Shown: positions 21,636-34,088, numbered from the stretch's first letter. The stretch: 64,000 nt of DNA from Rebecca billardiae RCC1528 (GCA_965240325.2 OZ251246.1:806001-870000), one strand, 5' to 3'. The notes: generated from the letters alone by a model not told the origin. Program-made: numbers and translations.

Positions 21636-22657
21636 GGTGCTCCGCGGTGGGCGACGCCAAGCTCGCTCTTGGCTGTCGTCGAGGCGCGTAGCCCTTGTCC
21701 GGTGCTGCCGCGCGCCTTGCTCCGGACTCGAACTCTTTTCTTTTCTCGGATTCCCGCGTCGTCGGCGGTTATTGTTTGCGGCTTTTTGCCTTTCGGTGGC
21801 GCTGGGACGCGCGGCGGAAATGCCCGCTGGCAAATGGCAGCCGCGGTCGTCATAGTTGAGGCCGCGCCGGCGGTCGCGGGCAGTCGACGAGCGCGACGCG
21901 GCGAGCGGGCCCGACCGCTGACCGGCACATCGCATTCACGGGCACAGCTGACAGCCCGAAATCGACAGCGTCGCCGTACCGCCGGGAAAACCGGGCTGAT
22001 TGTCGTCTGATCACCGACGATCAGTGCGCCCGGGCAGTCGACCGCGCCAGGCTCTCGGTTGAGACGGTGGCGCCGGTTGACTTCGACGCAACTGAGATGC
22101 GCCGTAAAGACACTGTGATGAACCGCGTGAAGTCCCGTGCGACCGGCGGGCCGCCCGCGTCCGACTCGGCCGCATCAGGCGTGCGGTTGCGTCCGAATCT
22201 CCGTCAGGCGTCACTCATCAGTCATCTCCGTGTCAGTGTGGCGTGCCGTGTGCGCACGCGCCAACGGCACCGTCGCATGCTACGACGACTACGATCGATA
22301 CGTCGTATTCGCTGCGTTCCTGCGGACACAGGGACCCAACCAGCGCAACTGCCGGGCCCCGGGCCCGGCCGCCGGCCGGACCGCCGGGCCCGGAGCCGGA
22401 GGCGCGCCGCGCCGGGCGCGCGCCGCGGCGCCGCCCTGACTAGGCACTAGCCGCCCGGGCCCGGGCGACGGCGGCGGCCCGCGCCCGTCAACCAGTGTCA
22501 GGCTTCAGGCCGCGTCGTTGATGACTGAATAATCTGAGTCGTACTAAAATCTAAAGTACGCAGTTCCGAGATGATGGCATCCGCCATTCAGTGGTAACTA
22601 GTTATTGTTCGTTGACTGCGGCGCCGGCGGGACTGCCTGCGCGAGCCCGCTACGGCG
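21636..22657. other. eS8 5' flank and spacer, no gene recognised
   Basis: Holds the eS8 promoter next to the ATG, including a TTTCTTTTCTC pyrimidine tract near 21,737, a common feature of ribosomal-protein promoters. The rest shows no supportable gene. Confidence 0.4.
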
Positions 22658-24612
22658 CTAGTCGACCGCGTACTTGAGCGCGGCGTGCATCATGTGAGTG
22701 CACGAGAAGAGCGTGTACCCGAGCCCGCCGATCGCGACGACGAGGGCGCACACGAGCTGCGCGATGCGCATCACGTGCGCGCGGTCCGAGTGGTGCGCGA
22801 GCGGGTCCCACTCGCTCGCCTCCGCGTGCTCGAGCAGCAGCTCGAGGTCACAGCCGGGCTCGAGCCCAGCCGCGAACTCGGCGGAGCCGCCGCCTTCCGC
22901 CTCGTCGGCGGCGGCGGCGGCGGCGGCGTCGGCGGCATCTGACGCTTCGCGCACGGCGCCGTCGCCGCCGCCTCTCTCCGCCGCGTCGGCTGCGCCCGCG
23001 CCCGCGTCGCCGTCGAGTTGGCTGCGCACCGGCTTGCTCTCGCCCGGACCACGGAAGGTGACGCACCCCGCAGCCTCGCGCTTGGCAAGCATGTCCAGCA
23101 GTCTGCGTGCACGCGCCGTGGCGGCGCGGCGCGGCGCGGTGCGGCGGCGTCAGGCGCGCGTGGCGCGGTGCGGCGGTGCGGCGCGGCGCGGGCGAGCGCG
23201 GGCGAGGCGCGCGCGCAACGCACCTAGCCGTCCCCGGCGCGGTGTCCGCCGTGCCGAGCGAGCTCTCTCGGCCGTGGTAGGTCGCACTGACGGACGCCGC
23301 CGCGGTGGCGGCTGTCGTGCGCGCCGCCTGCGCGGCCGCCTGCTGCGCCGCGCGCGCGCTTGCCACCCGCGAGGTGGTCCGAGCGCGCCCGCCATATCGC
23401 CCCTGCGCTCGCCGGCTGGCGGCGGGGGTGCCTCCGAGGTTGTTCCCGTGCACGTCGAGCCTGTTGAAGCCGTAGAGCGTGATGCCTGCCGCCGCGGCGC
23501 GCGCGCATGGGCACGGGGGCGGGGTGAGGCGCCGGCGGCGGCGCCGGCGCGCGCCGCAGGTGGGAGCTGCGCGGCGCGGCGCGGCGCGGCGCGCGGCGCG
23601 CACCGTTCGGGCACATGAGCATGGCGAGGAGCACGCCGACGGCATCCGACGAGGGCTGCGACGCGCCGCTCGGCGTGAGCAGCTCGAGCGCGCGCTCGCG
23701 CACGAGCTCGGGCACGGGGAAGACGCCCGCCCCCTCCGAGTGGCACCGCTCGGCGAACGCGCGGCCGACCGCGTCGCGCGGCGTGGACACGAAGGAATGG
23801 TGCGCGGGGCAGCCGACGAGCTCGGCGTCTGCGGTGGCGTTGGGCGCGCCGCGCGCACGGCCGCCCGGCGCGGCGGCACGCCGCCTGCCCGCGCCTTCGC
23901 CGCCCGCACCCGCCTCCGCCTCCGCCTCCGCACCCGCACCCGCCGCTCCCGCCGCGGCGCGCGCCGCGCGCTCCGCCGCGCACGTGTGCTTGAGCCTGCG
24001 CGACACGGCGTCCGGCCCGACCACCTGCACGCTGGTGCGCGTGCCGACGTGCCGGGCGTACCCGAGGGTGGGCGCCTCGTCGAAGCGCACGACCAGGTCG
24101 TGCTCCGCGTCGATCTCGCCGCCGTACCGGTCGTCGAGCAGGCTGCGCCCGTCGCCGACGAGCGCGCACGAGCGGAAGCCCTCGACCCGGCGCACGAGCG
24201 CGCGCGTGTAATGCCTCGCCTTTACCGACAGTCGCGGGAAGGAGGCGTTGAACTGGCAGCGCTCGCGCTGGATCATCTCGTTGCGCGAGTCGAGCGGCGG
24301 CGGCATGCCGCCGCCGCCCATCGGCGCGTCCAGCTCGGCGCGCAGCTTGCGCAGCTTCGTCACGGCGAGGGGCGAGACGCCGCGCACGTCCTCGACAGCG
24401 CCGATGTGCGACGCGGCGATGCCCATCAGCGCGAGCACGGCGAGCTGCGCGGCGCACATGGCGCAGAAGGGCGGGCGGGCCGAGCCGCGCCTGGGCAGGT
24501 CCGGGTGGATGGGATAGCCGCGCACGTCCGTCGAGCGGCCGTCAGGCCGGACCTCGGAGGACAGACGCACAACGCGCCGGTGGCCACTCCCGCTCCCGCC
24601 GCCGCTCCCGCT

Positions 24613-24655
<43 letters not shown>

Positions 24656-24939
24656 GTGGTGGGGGCGGTGGCCTCGGCGGCCAGCACGCTCGAGGGGAGC
24701 GCGGGCAAAGAGATCGGCGACACCTCCTGCAGCCGCGTGCGGCCGAGCGGGCTGCGCGTGATCGGCGGCGAGGCCGACTGCACAGACTTGCTCCGATTAC
24801 GGAGCACGCGCACGCCGGCGGTCTGCTGGGCGGTGGGCGACGAGGTTGCCGGCATGGCGGCCGAAGATGTGGGCGTGACGTGCTCGCCGCTGCCCGCTGA
24901 CGCGGGCGAGGACGAGCACGGCGCGCCCTGCAGGAGCAT
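22658..24939 (-). CDS. GT29 sialyltransferase-like protein, three exons
   Basis: Complement join 23604-24939, 23224-23485, 22658-23102; about 680 aa. GT29 enzymes transfer sialic or related nonulosonic acid from a CMP-sugar in the Golgi. Visible: a hydrophobic segment near residues 158-180 (type II anchor) after a Gly/Ser-rich N-terminus; sialylmotif L (CALVGDGRSLLDD, then HDLVVRFDEAPTLG) near 255-290; and a sialylmotif-S-like segment (SSDAVGVLLAMLMCPN joined across intron 1 to GITLYGFNR) near 430-455. Motifs III and VS are not clear. Unusual is a second hydrophobic helix at the C-terminus (RIAQLVCALVVAIGGLGY). Ala/Glu-rich inserts separate the conserved blocks. Donors are GTGCGC and GTGCGT. 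The ATG at 24,939 is provisional; 24,855 is an alternative. Confidence 0.82.
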
Positions 24940-26419
24940 CCAGCGCGCCGTGGTGCAACGCTCGCGATGCACCAGGTGGCGCGCCCGTTCCAGCTTCCTG
25001 CCAAGCAGCACACTTTGTGCGATGGCGTTGCGCCTTGCGGGTCGTCGTTTTTCCGCTGGGGGCCGTCTTTTTTTGGCACAATCGTCAACGGGAGTTGAAC
25101 CCGTCGCGCCGGACTGGTCTTTCACAGCCAGGTCCGGGACATGACCGGACTCCCGCAAAGCTGTGCTTCCGAAGCGCATGGAAGGTTCGGCGGTGTGCTG
25201 AAGTTTCAGGGCAGTAGGGTGAGCGACATATGGCAAAGATACTGGCAAAGATACTCACTTGGCGTGCGATTTACTGAACTTTTCGTCAAATGACTCAACA
25301 TCGGGTCGTAAGTTTTACTCAACTTGGAAGCGTGGGTGATGATTGGTTGATAGCCCTGTGGATCGACTGAGATTCGCGGTGCGGTGATGCTTAGCAGATA
25401 CCTACATTACTCACCAACCAGCTATATCATAGTCGTATCATACTTATCGGCCGAGTATTGAAGGATTCATCAACAACGATTCGCCGCGCGAATCTTGATT
25501 CTTGTGGGCGCGTGACTCGCCTGAGGCTGCTCACGAGCGGGCTCCGCACACAGGTCAGCCCCTCAGGGACAGGGTGCTGTCCAGGTCGGCAGTGTCGGCT
25601 TACGGCTACGCCAGTACGAATCAGTAACGCGGTGTTCTAACGGCTGCTTCTGGTGCCTTCGGTCGATCAATGTTCCAGGACATCGATGATTGCAGACTCA
25701 GACGTACTCAGCGGACGCAACTCTCAGTCGACGCAAGGTGATGAGCCGGTTGAGACTAGTGAGCTGCGACAGCCGCCGACGAGAGTGAGAGCCGAGACAG
25801 ATGAGGCCGCTAGCCGGCGTCCGCGTGCCGTTGTCGGTTGCTGGAGTGAGCGCGGAGCACCACGAGGGTGCACGGAGCAGGGTGGATGCGCGCAGGTGCG
25901 CCATGGGACATGCGATGCGTGCATGGGATGGGATGGAATGATGGAGAGATGCGGGCGAGCTCGAGATGGAGCGGGCGGCCGCCGCGGCCCGCCCGACGGC
26001 GGTGGTGCCGCCGCGGCAGCGGCGCGTAGCGGCCCGTGCGTCATCACGCGCGGTGGACAGGCGTCGACGCGGTGCGCGCCGAGCATGTGGATGGAGGAGA
26101 GAGACATGGACATGTGGGAGGCCGGGATGTATGGGCCACGCGCGCGCGCGTGGCGCCCGGCGCCAGGGAATGCGGGCGGTCCGGAGACTGGACAACATGC
26201 GGGGGAGCGCGCGCCTCAGGCCGCCCGGCCGCGAGGGCTCGGGCGGCGCGCGGCGGCGAGATCATGGACATGGACATGCGGGATCATGGCAGAGAGGTGG
26301 GGGGGACAGGACAGACAGGAGGCCGTCGACGTCGGCCGGGGCGCGACAGCCGTGCTCGCCCCAGAGCACGGCCGCCGTCACGCTCCGGCCGGCCGCCCGG
26401 CCGCGGCCGCGGCCGCGCC
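24940..26419. other. Spacer, no gene recognised
   Basis: Includes the GT29 5' flank, a T-run at 25,069-25,075, an AT-richer segment at 25,240-25,480, and the 3' flank of the homeobox gene. Long plus-strand frames overlapping the homeobox gene are antisense shadows. Confidence 0.4.
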
Positions 26420-27601
26420 TCACGCCACCACGGGCACGTGCGCCGCGAGCTCGTCAGAGTCAATCAGCCACTCCATGCCGAGCCAGATGGTGTCGTCGGC
26501 GTCGGCGTCGGCGTCGGCGTCGGAGACGGCGGCGCCGCCGTCCGAGTTGTTCGACGAGGTGGCGTTCGTGTTCGTGCGCGAGATGAGCGGCGCGCCGAGC
26601 GGCGGCGCGCCGCTGTCCGCGTCCATCATCCCCTTTGCGCACGGCGGCGCCGGCGGCTGCGCGTGCGCGTGCGTCGACACGGGCGCCTCCGGGAAGGCGA
26701 GCAGGTCGCACAGGTCGAAGGCGTCGAAGGTGGTGTCCTCCGCGTCGCACGAGGTGTACGTGGTCGAGGCGGTCGCGCACGGCGCCGCGGCGACGGGCGC
26801 CGCCGCGACGGCCACCGCGCCGTCCATCGACGCGGAGACGGCGACCGAGTCGGCGCCCGACGCAACCGACGCCGCCTGCGACGTCGAGGGCGTCGCCGAG
26901 ACGGGCATGGCCGTGGCGGGCATCGCGACGGGGAGGCCGAGGGTGGGGACGGCGGAGACCGCGTTCGCCGCCGCCGGCGCCGCGGCCGGCGCCGCCGCGC
27001 CGACCGTGCCCGCGATCAGCCGCTCCCAGCCCGGCGGCATGGTGACGGCGGCGCTGGACGCGGCGGTGAGCGGCGGCAGCAGGTCGCCGTGGAAGTCGAT
27101 CACCTTGCCCGAGAGCTCGGCCATCTGCTGCGAGCGCGCCTTCTCAAGCTCGAGGAAGTCCTTACGCCACCGCTGCCGCCGGTTCTGGAACCACACCTGC
27201 ACCTGCCGCGGCTTCACGCCGAGCATGGTCGCGAGCTGGTGGATGGTGTTCTTGTTTGGCCGCGGCGACGACGCAAAGACGGCCTCGAGCACGCTGGTCT
27301 CCTGCGCCGTCACGCGCCAGCGGGTGCGGCCGCTGTCGCCCGATCCACGCGCACCCTCCGCGCCCGCCGCGCCCGCCGGCGACGCGTCCTCCGCGCCCGC
27401 AGCCGCGTCCGCGCCCGCGGCGGTTGCGCCATCCGCCACATCCGCCGCGATCGACGCGGGCGCCGAGGCCGCAGGCGGCTCGGCGACGGGCGCGACCGGC
27501 GCGGGCGGCGCGACGGGCGCCGCGGCAGCGCCCGCCGACGGCGCCTCGGCGGCGAGGAGCGGCGCGGGCGTCGCGGCGGGGAGCTCGAGGGCGGTGGACA
27601 T
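26420..27601 (-). CDS. Homeodomain transcription factor
   Basis: Single-exon 393-aa protein starting MSTALELPAA. The homeodomain spans about residues 91-150: GRTRWRVTAQETSVLEAVFA, then PNKNTIHQLATMLGVKPRQ and recognition helix VQVWFQNRRQRWRK. The invariant W48, F49, N51 and R53 are present, with Q at the specificity position 50. No three-residue loop insertion is seen, so it is not a TALE type. Flanks are Ala/Pro-rich, and the C-terminus is acidic (DAEDTTFDAFDLCDLLAF, later a DADADADAD run), typical of activation segments. It should bind DNA in the nucleus; targets are unknown. The downstream ATG at 27,601 was preferred because the upstream extension is Arg/Ser-rich without similarity. Confidence 0.92.
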   Translation of the reverse strand: MSTALELPAATPAPLLAAEAPSAGAAAAPVAPPAPVAPVAEPPAASAPASIAADVADGATAAGADAAAGAEDASPAGAAGAEGARGSGDSGRTRWRVTAQETSVLEAVFASSPRPNKNTIHQLATMLGVKPRQVQVWFQNRRQRWRKDFLELEKARSQQMAELSGKVIDFHGDLLPPLTAASSAAVTMPPGWERLIAGTVGAAAPAAAPAAANAVSAVPTLGLPVAMPATAMPVSATPSTSQAASVASGADSVAVSASMDGAVAVAAAPVAAAPCATASTTYTSCDAEDTTFDAFDLCDLLAFPEAPVSTHAHAQPPAPPCAKGMMDADSGAPPLGAPLISRTNTNATSSNNSDGGAAVSDADADADADDTIWLGMEWLIDSDELAAHVPVVA

Positions 27602-29636
27602 GCTCGGCGACGGAGGTGCGCAACTCGATCCGCGATCTAGACCCGCCCGCGACCCCGCGACACACTTCGGGCTCTCAAGCCACACAGCCCGCGAGAGCTC
27701 TCTCCTGTGATCGCCTGATCGGTTGGAACCGCCCGGCCGACGAGCCTTCTAGAGCTTCTAGAGGGGATCTGGACTAGGCGATTCTCCGGGGTATTGGGTG
27801 TGCCGAAGCCAATGAGCGGCCAATGGCACCGCTTGGTGATCGCTCCCGCCTTTCATCGGCGCGATCTCATCACACAGATGTTTAGGAGATCCATTGAAAT
27901 GATTATATGCGCTCCGGCAGGGATCGAGATGAATATATTATTGAGCGTTCAGGGTGACCGCTTTTGAATTATAAACGACTCTGCACATTACCTATAGGCG
28001 ACGTGGTCGCGCGTGTTGATATTCGCGCGGCCACTCCTGCACTCCATAGGCCATCTAATGCTTCGTCGTAGAGAGCTTGCGCACGCTCATTGGCCATCGC
28101 TTTGCGGCTCGGTCGAATCTTAACCACAGAGATGAGAAAACGTGCAGAGATTCTCGAGCTGCGTTTCGTCGCTCCAGAAGCGCCTTGTTATTGTTCTCTG
28201 CTCAAAACGCATCAAAGTAGATGAGTTAACCACTGCAGTTACCTGTACGCTGGGTGCGGCGCGCATCTCGAGCACTCGATCGAGGATCTGGTGAACAGCG
28301 GTTGAGGGCGGCGGTAAAAGCGGTATCGTGGGGGGCGGAATCTTCATCAATAGCTACCGTGCAAAAATCAACGCGCTGTTCATACATAACCGAACTGTGA
28401 GCGCCTGAACGGGTGGGCATTAACCCCCAGGTAGATACCCGCGACGAAACATGGCGGCAGCGCCCCCCGCCACCCCGCCACCCCCCCCCCCCAATGTAGC
28501 TAGCACTGCGGGCGACACGCGCGGTGCTCGTCTCGCGTGGCGCGGCGTCGGACCGGTCGCGGGCTGGGCAGATTGACGCATCTATACATTCTTCGGGCTC
28601 TACCGCCTCAGGTCCGTGCACGCGCGCCTCTCTCGCCGCTCACGTGGGGCTCGCTAGTCGCTTTCACCTGTCGAGCCGCGGCCCCGTCGGCAAGTTAAAG
28701 TTTCACTCTTTTCAGGCGCCGGTTCGGGCTGGACAGCGAGCAGCTGGAACTCGAAATGGGCGGAAATCGGCTAGCTCAGACGCATTCTGCGCGGTGATCT
28801 GGTGGTGTGTGTGAAGTTTGGATGCAGCCGATTTCTGGTTAGACCTTGTTGTAAGCACTCCCACGTCATGAATTCATGATGGCACTCCCGACCGGCTCTG
28901 CTCGCAGCGACTTCGGTCGGTGCGAGCACGACGGGCACGCGTACTGTACGCGAGGTGAGGCGGCGCAATGAACCGCGCCCCGATGGCGCCGATTCGCCCC
29001 AGCCGCTGACTGCGACGGCCGCCGATGGCGATGCGGGTCCGCCCGGCATCGGCTGCGCCATGCAGCAGTTAGTAGTTACACGTAACTCCCTTGGACAGGA
29101 CTATCTTTGTCAAAGGGTGTCCCGGAGTCAGTCCGAGTGTAATATCGTCGGGCCGAACCGTGCTGACGCCGCGCCCGCATACTGCTCAATACGGTTCTAC
29201 GCCAGTCGGGCAGTCAGAGCGGGCTGCGTCTGCTGGACCCAGCGCGTCGTCGTAACACCGGACCGTAAGTACTAACTACAACTTCAACTGACGAGCCACC
29301 GTCACTGTGAGTGACTAGCCACTAGGAGTGTGTATAGGACTGGTCGTCCGAGGTCGCCGCGCAGAACCGGTAGTTTATTACGACCGTCGTAGTCTGAGTA
29401 GAACTTCAGACACGCGGGTCGTCGGGCCGGAGCAGGCTTAGAGGCTACCTGATGAGTACTCATCAATGACAATATATATATAGACTACGACAGACTCTAG
29501 CTCAGTACGTTAGTCTATATCGTAGTTTATACCGTATACGGCGGCCGTCGTAACAGCACGGAAGTTCAAGTGTGACGTATCACCGGCAGCGAAACTCGAA
29601 AGCAGAGTCTCCAATCTCTCCATCTTCTTGCGATCG
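27602..29636. other. Spacer of 2 kb, no gene recognised
   Basis: Contains the homeobox promoter, a C homopolymer at about 28,477-28,491 and a short TA run near 29,472. Base composition drops towards AT around 27,890-28,000. No supportable frame. Confidence 0.4.
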
Positions 29637-31804
29637 TCAGTTCATTTGCATCACCGCCGCTGCCGAGCCCACGCCAACGGGCGGCGGCGGCGCTGTCTCG
29701 GGCGCCGCGCCGAGACTCGCCGGCGCGTCAGCAGCCGGCGCCGGCGCCGGCGGCGCGGCCGAGTCGGCCGAGTGCGGCGTGCAGGACCCCGGGGTTGTCG
29801 CTTGCTGATGAGGCGGCGGAGCGCTGGCCTCCTTGCCTTGCCGCTGCTGCAGCTTGCGCTGGCGCTGCTCGCGGAACACGCGCGAGATCTGCTCGAGGCT
29901 GCGGCCCTTGGTCTCGGGGATGAAGAGCAGCACGAAGAGGAAGGCCCCGAGCGCGACCGGGATGAAGACGAGCCACGCGCCGCCCGGCGTGAGCGTGCGC
30001 CGGAGCGTGACGAATGAGGACGAGATGACGCCGGCGATGATGCGCGTGGTGAACAGCGCCACGCTCATCGCGCGCGCGCGCACGTGGTTCGGGAAGAGCT
30101 CGGAGCAGATCACGTACACGAGGGGCGAGAAGCCCAGGGAGAACGCCCCCATGAAGAGGCACAAGCCGCCGACCGCGAGCGTCGCCGCGAGCGCGCCCGT
30201 GCCGCCGCCGACGTAGCACGACGCGGTGAGCACGCCGAGCGACATCGCCAGGCCGGCCGCGCTCACGAGCAGCATCGGCCGCCGGCCCACGCGGTCGAAG
30301 AGCTGCGAGCCGACCAGCAGGAAGAGCAGCTTGCACGCGCCCACGCCGATCACCGCGAGCAGCGTGGCGCGCACCGTGGTGACGCCCGCGCCGTGCAGCA
30401 CCTCCGGCGCGTAGTACACGACCGCCTGCAAAGCGCGCGGGCGCGGCGCCGCCGGGCAGGATCGGCGGGTGAGGGAGGGGCGCGCGCGCGAGCGCGCGAC
30501 GGCGAGGCGTCGTGCGCGGCGCGGGGTCGCCGCGCGGGCCGCGCGGCGCGCACCTCGGTGCCAATGGCCTGCGAGAAGAAGGCGATGGCCAGGCCGCGCC
30601 AGATCATGGTGCGCTCCACAGGGTCGCGCGCCCAGAAGACCTCGGACCAGCCCGTGTTGGGCGCCGCCGCGGCGTCCGCGCCGCCGCCGCCGGCCGCCGC
30701 GGCGGCGGTGGCCTCGGCGCTCTCGAGCGCGTCCACCTCCTCGGAGACGGACGGGCCGGGCGCGCTCGAGCCCGTGCCCGCCGCCTGCTGCATCGCGAGC
30801 AGCTGCTTCTCCGCCTCCATGGCGTCGGTGAAGATCTCGTTCAGCGCGCGCTCCGCAGAGAGGTGGCGGCCGACGCCCACCAGCCAGCGAGGGGACTCGG
30901 GGACGAGCCAGATGAGGCCGAAGAGCATGATGGCGGGCACGCCGCCCACGCCGAACATCACGCGCCAGCCGATGTCGCGCGGCAGCGAGATGAACGCCAG
31001 CCCCGCGCCGTACCCCAGCAGGATGCCCAGGTTGGTCGAGACGTCTGAGAGAGAGACCAGCATGCCGCGGTACCGCGCGGGCACGAGCTCGGCGGTGAAG
31101 ATGGGCGCGACGACGAGGGCGAAGCCGACGCCGAGGCCTGCGGGCGCGGGTCGCGCGGGGTCGCGCGGGGCCGCGCGCAGGTCGGCGTGCCGCGCGCGGG
31201 GCGGCGCGCGCGCGGCCAGCGTCGAGGCCGGGGCGGCGCGTCGTTGCGCTGCGCGCCGCCCACCTTGCAGCATGCGGCCGACGAGGACGAGCCAAAAGCC
31301 GTTGGCGACCGCGATCAGAACCGAGCCCACCAGGAAGAAGATGTTGGCGATGGCAATGGCCTTCTTCCGCCCGAGGTACTCGGCGGCGTACGACGCCATC
31401 AGGCCGCCCGCCGCCGCGACGATGTTGAGCGAGCCGATAGAGATCTCCTGCTGCTCACCGCTCAGGCCGAGGCTGGGCTTCATCGTGAGCATCGCCGACG
31501 CGATCACGCCCTGGTCGTAGCCGCTGAGAACGGACGAGGCGGCGCTCACGCCGACAGCCTTGGCGAGGGACCCAAAGTCCACCGCCATGTGGCTCGCGAT
31601 GGACTGCATCGACTCGAGCGAGTGCGACTGATGGACGCGACTGCGGCTGTACAGGCTCTTGGTGTACAGGCCGTTGGTGCGCGACCGGCTGGGAGGGAGG
31701 TCAAGCACGTTCAGTGTGGGCTGTATGTCCTCACGGATCGGCGTCGGCGTCGGCTCGGGGGGCATGCTTGCCAGGAAGGGTGCTCGCCTCGGGTCCTCAG
31801 ACAT
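29637..31804 (-). CDS. Sugar/proton symporter family MFS transporter, three exons
   Basis: Complement join 31264-31804, 30554-31137, 29637-30425; 637 aa with matching phases (1 and 0). Twelve hydrophobic segments can be traced. Sugar-transporter signatures: GYDQGVIASAML in helix 1, EYLGRKKAI in loop 2-3, PESPRWLVGVGR (about 258-269) before the cytosolic loop, DRVGRRPML in loop 8-9, and PETKGRSLEQI after helix 12. The central loop carries an Ala/Gly-rich insert (about 295-340). The N-terminal 75 residues are hydrophilic. Transport of a hexose or myo-inositol with H+ is what the family usually does; the substrate cannot be read from sequence. The upstream GTG at 31,849 is not preferred over ATG 31,804; ATG 31,765 is a further alternative. 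Confidence 0.9.
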
Positions 31805-32060
31805 GCACGCGGGCGACCGGGGTCGTTGCAGGTCGCACGACGGAATCACGCCGGTGAGTCTGGTGCCTTCGCAGGGTTGACGAGTCGACGAGACAATTAT
31901 TGGCAGCTGAACTTGGATGCGGCGGCGGATGGTGCGCTGAGCTCGATTTTGCCGGTCGGAACGATATCAAATAGAGAAAAGAGGCCGCGGCTGACGGGTC
32001 TTTCGGCCCACATAATGACCAGAATGTGCCGTTGACCTACTTTACCTATCAACTCCCTAC
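31805..32060. other. Transporter 5' flank
   Basis: Short spacer up to the foldback element; presumed transporter promoter. It ends in CTCCCTAC, the left copy of a probable target duplication. Confidence 0.4.
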
Positions 32061-33172
32061 CAAGGGTGTCCAGGGTCCGCAACAGCCAGTGCGCAGCGCG
32101 GCAGAGGCTGTGACATCGCGAGGTCGCCGCTCGCCAGTGGGACTCGCCCGCCCGCCGCCGTGCACGGCGGCGGAGCCGCTCGCGCCGTGCGCTCCTGCGG
32201 CCGTCGGATCGGGCTGCGTAGGCGGCGCGCGGCTTGGGCCGTCGCTGAGCCACCCAGCGCCCCTCGCTGCGCCGCGCGCCTTCCTCGTCCTCGCCTCCTC
32301 CGCGCCTTGAAGCAGCACGCACACGCGCGGCGCCGCCACAAAAGCAGCGCAGGCGCTCGCGTGCAAGCGCGCGCGCGCAGCGCGCGACGGACTCGACTCG
32401 GTGTTCGAGCCGCTGCGGGGACATGCAGTGCTATCACATGCGCGCGCGACGCCACCTCGAGCCTGCGCGTTTGACCGTCAGTGCACGCTGATGCACGTTA
32501 CAAAATGGTCTGACTTGGCATCATCACACGTGCGACGGAAGCTTCCACAACGGGCCTTGAGTACGTCGACGCGATCGATGCGGGGACGGTCATGCTTGCG
32601 TGCGCTTCTCTTGTGGTCTCCACGCTTGCTGAGAAGCGCCGCGTACGTAGCTGTCATCGTGTCTTGCCTAAGAAGTCGTCCTGACGCATGGCAGGTTCTG
32701 GTCAGATTGGGCCTACTTCAACACGAGGACGTGTGAGCATTTGGCGCGTGACGGTCACAGCGATGCGCAAGTTCGAGGTGGCGTCGCGCGCGCATGTGAT
32801 GGTGCTGCATGCCCCCGCAGCGGCTCGAACACCGAGTCGAGTCCGTCGCGCGCTGCGCGCGCGCGCTTGCACGCGAGCGCCTGCGCTGCTTTTGTGGCGG
32901 CGCCGCGCGTGTGCGTGCTGCTTCAAGGCGCGGAGGAGGCGAGGACGAGGAAGGCGCGCGGCGCAGCGAGGGGCGCTGGGTGGCTCAGCGACGGCCCAAG
33001 CCGCGCGCCGCCTACGCAGCCCGATCCGACGGCCGCAGGAGCGCACGGCGCGAGCGGCTCCGCCGCCGTGCACGGCGGCGGGCGGGCGAGTCCCACTGGC
33101 GAGCGGCGACCTCGCGATGTCACAGCCTCTGCCGCGCTGCGCACTGGCTGTTGCGGACCCTGGACACCCTTG
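32061..33172. mobile_element. Foldback element 1 (408-bp inverted arms, hAT-like ends)
   Basis: Arms 32,061-32,468 and 32,765-33,172 are inverted copies of equal length with few mismatches, separated by a 296-bp spacer. The ends read CAAGGGTGTCCAGGGTCC, and both flanks carry TCCCTAC directly outside, a probable 7-8 bp target duplication. The CAAGGGTG start and duplication size recall hAT transposons. No transposase is present. The arms contain frames, but these are identical because the arms are copies, not because of selection. Confidence 0.8.
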
Positions 33173-34088
33173 TCCCTACCCACCGGCCTCATCGATTCCT
33201 CGAATCGAGCGTGATGATTCTGATGACCCGGACTGCTCTGCCGCCTCTGCGACGAACGTCTCGTCGCCGTTCCTGCTCAAGGGATGGCGAGGCCACTTAA
33301 AGGGTGGCCTCGCCGCCGCGCTGAGGCCACCCTTCGGTGTATTGCTACCGCAGAACTTTCAGGAAACGACAGTCCCGCCGCTGCGCGCCCCATGTTCGTG
33401 CGCGGTGCGGGTGACGGGCCGGCGCGGGGGACGCCGGCTCGCGTTCCGAAGCGGGCGGTAGCTCAAGCTGGCGACCTCGCTTGGGCGGCGGCAGTGGCGC
33501 TGTTGCATGCCTTTCGCATTCCGTGCGTTTGTATGCGATCTCGCGCTCCCGCTCGTCGCCACGCCGCGTGCGACCGTCCACGCCACGGCCTTCCGCGCTG
33601 CTTGCAGAAGGCTTGCGTAGCGCGGACACGGCCGCGGAGAGCCCAGAGCGCCCGCCGCGAGCGCGACGCCCCGCAAATCGTCAGACTCACGACTTCTGGG
33701 GTCTGACAGAAAATCGATAGGTCTGCACCCTCGCCTGACATGCCCCAGAGGTCAGCACGACCGTCAGAACGGTGATCCTGGCCCCTGGCTTGCCCATCCG
33801 CCTTCGCATGAGCACCACGCCGGTCGTGCCGACGTGCGGGGACGTGGAAGTGGACGTGAGAGTGGTCGAAAAGTCCTGAAGGAAAGCCGCTGCTTAAAGT
33901 CTTCAGTCCTAAACTACGCGCTGCCGACCGGCGAGTGCAACGCCGGCCCCCTGGTCCCGGACGTTGCACTCGCGCGTTGGATCGCGGGACGGGCATCACG
34001 CGCGCCATGGCATCGGCCGGCTGCCCTTCGCCCCTTCCGGCTCGGTGAGCAGGGCTAGGCTGTCCGACTCTACACTGCTGTGTAGAGG
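33173..34088. other. Spacer, no gene recognised
   Basis: Contains a direct-and-inverted AAGGGTGGCCTCGCC motif pair near 33,275-33,335 and nothing that can be assigned to a gene. Confidence 0.4.

Noticed and set aside
25080-25160. tRNA-like segment on the minus strand (GGGTTCAACTCCCG T-arm and neighbouring hairpins)
   Set aside because: The T-arm-like stem-loop is good, but no matching 7-bp acceptor stem, D-arm or 7-nt anticodon loop with T33 can be drawn; it is more likely a chance or decayed tRNA-like sequence.
25653-27710. Long plus-strand frame of 685 codons
   Set aside because: Antisense to the homeobox gene, Ala/Arg-rich, no domain; a shadow of codon bias in GC-rich coding sequence.
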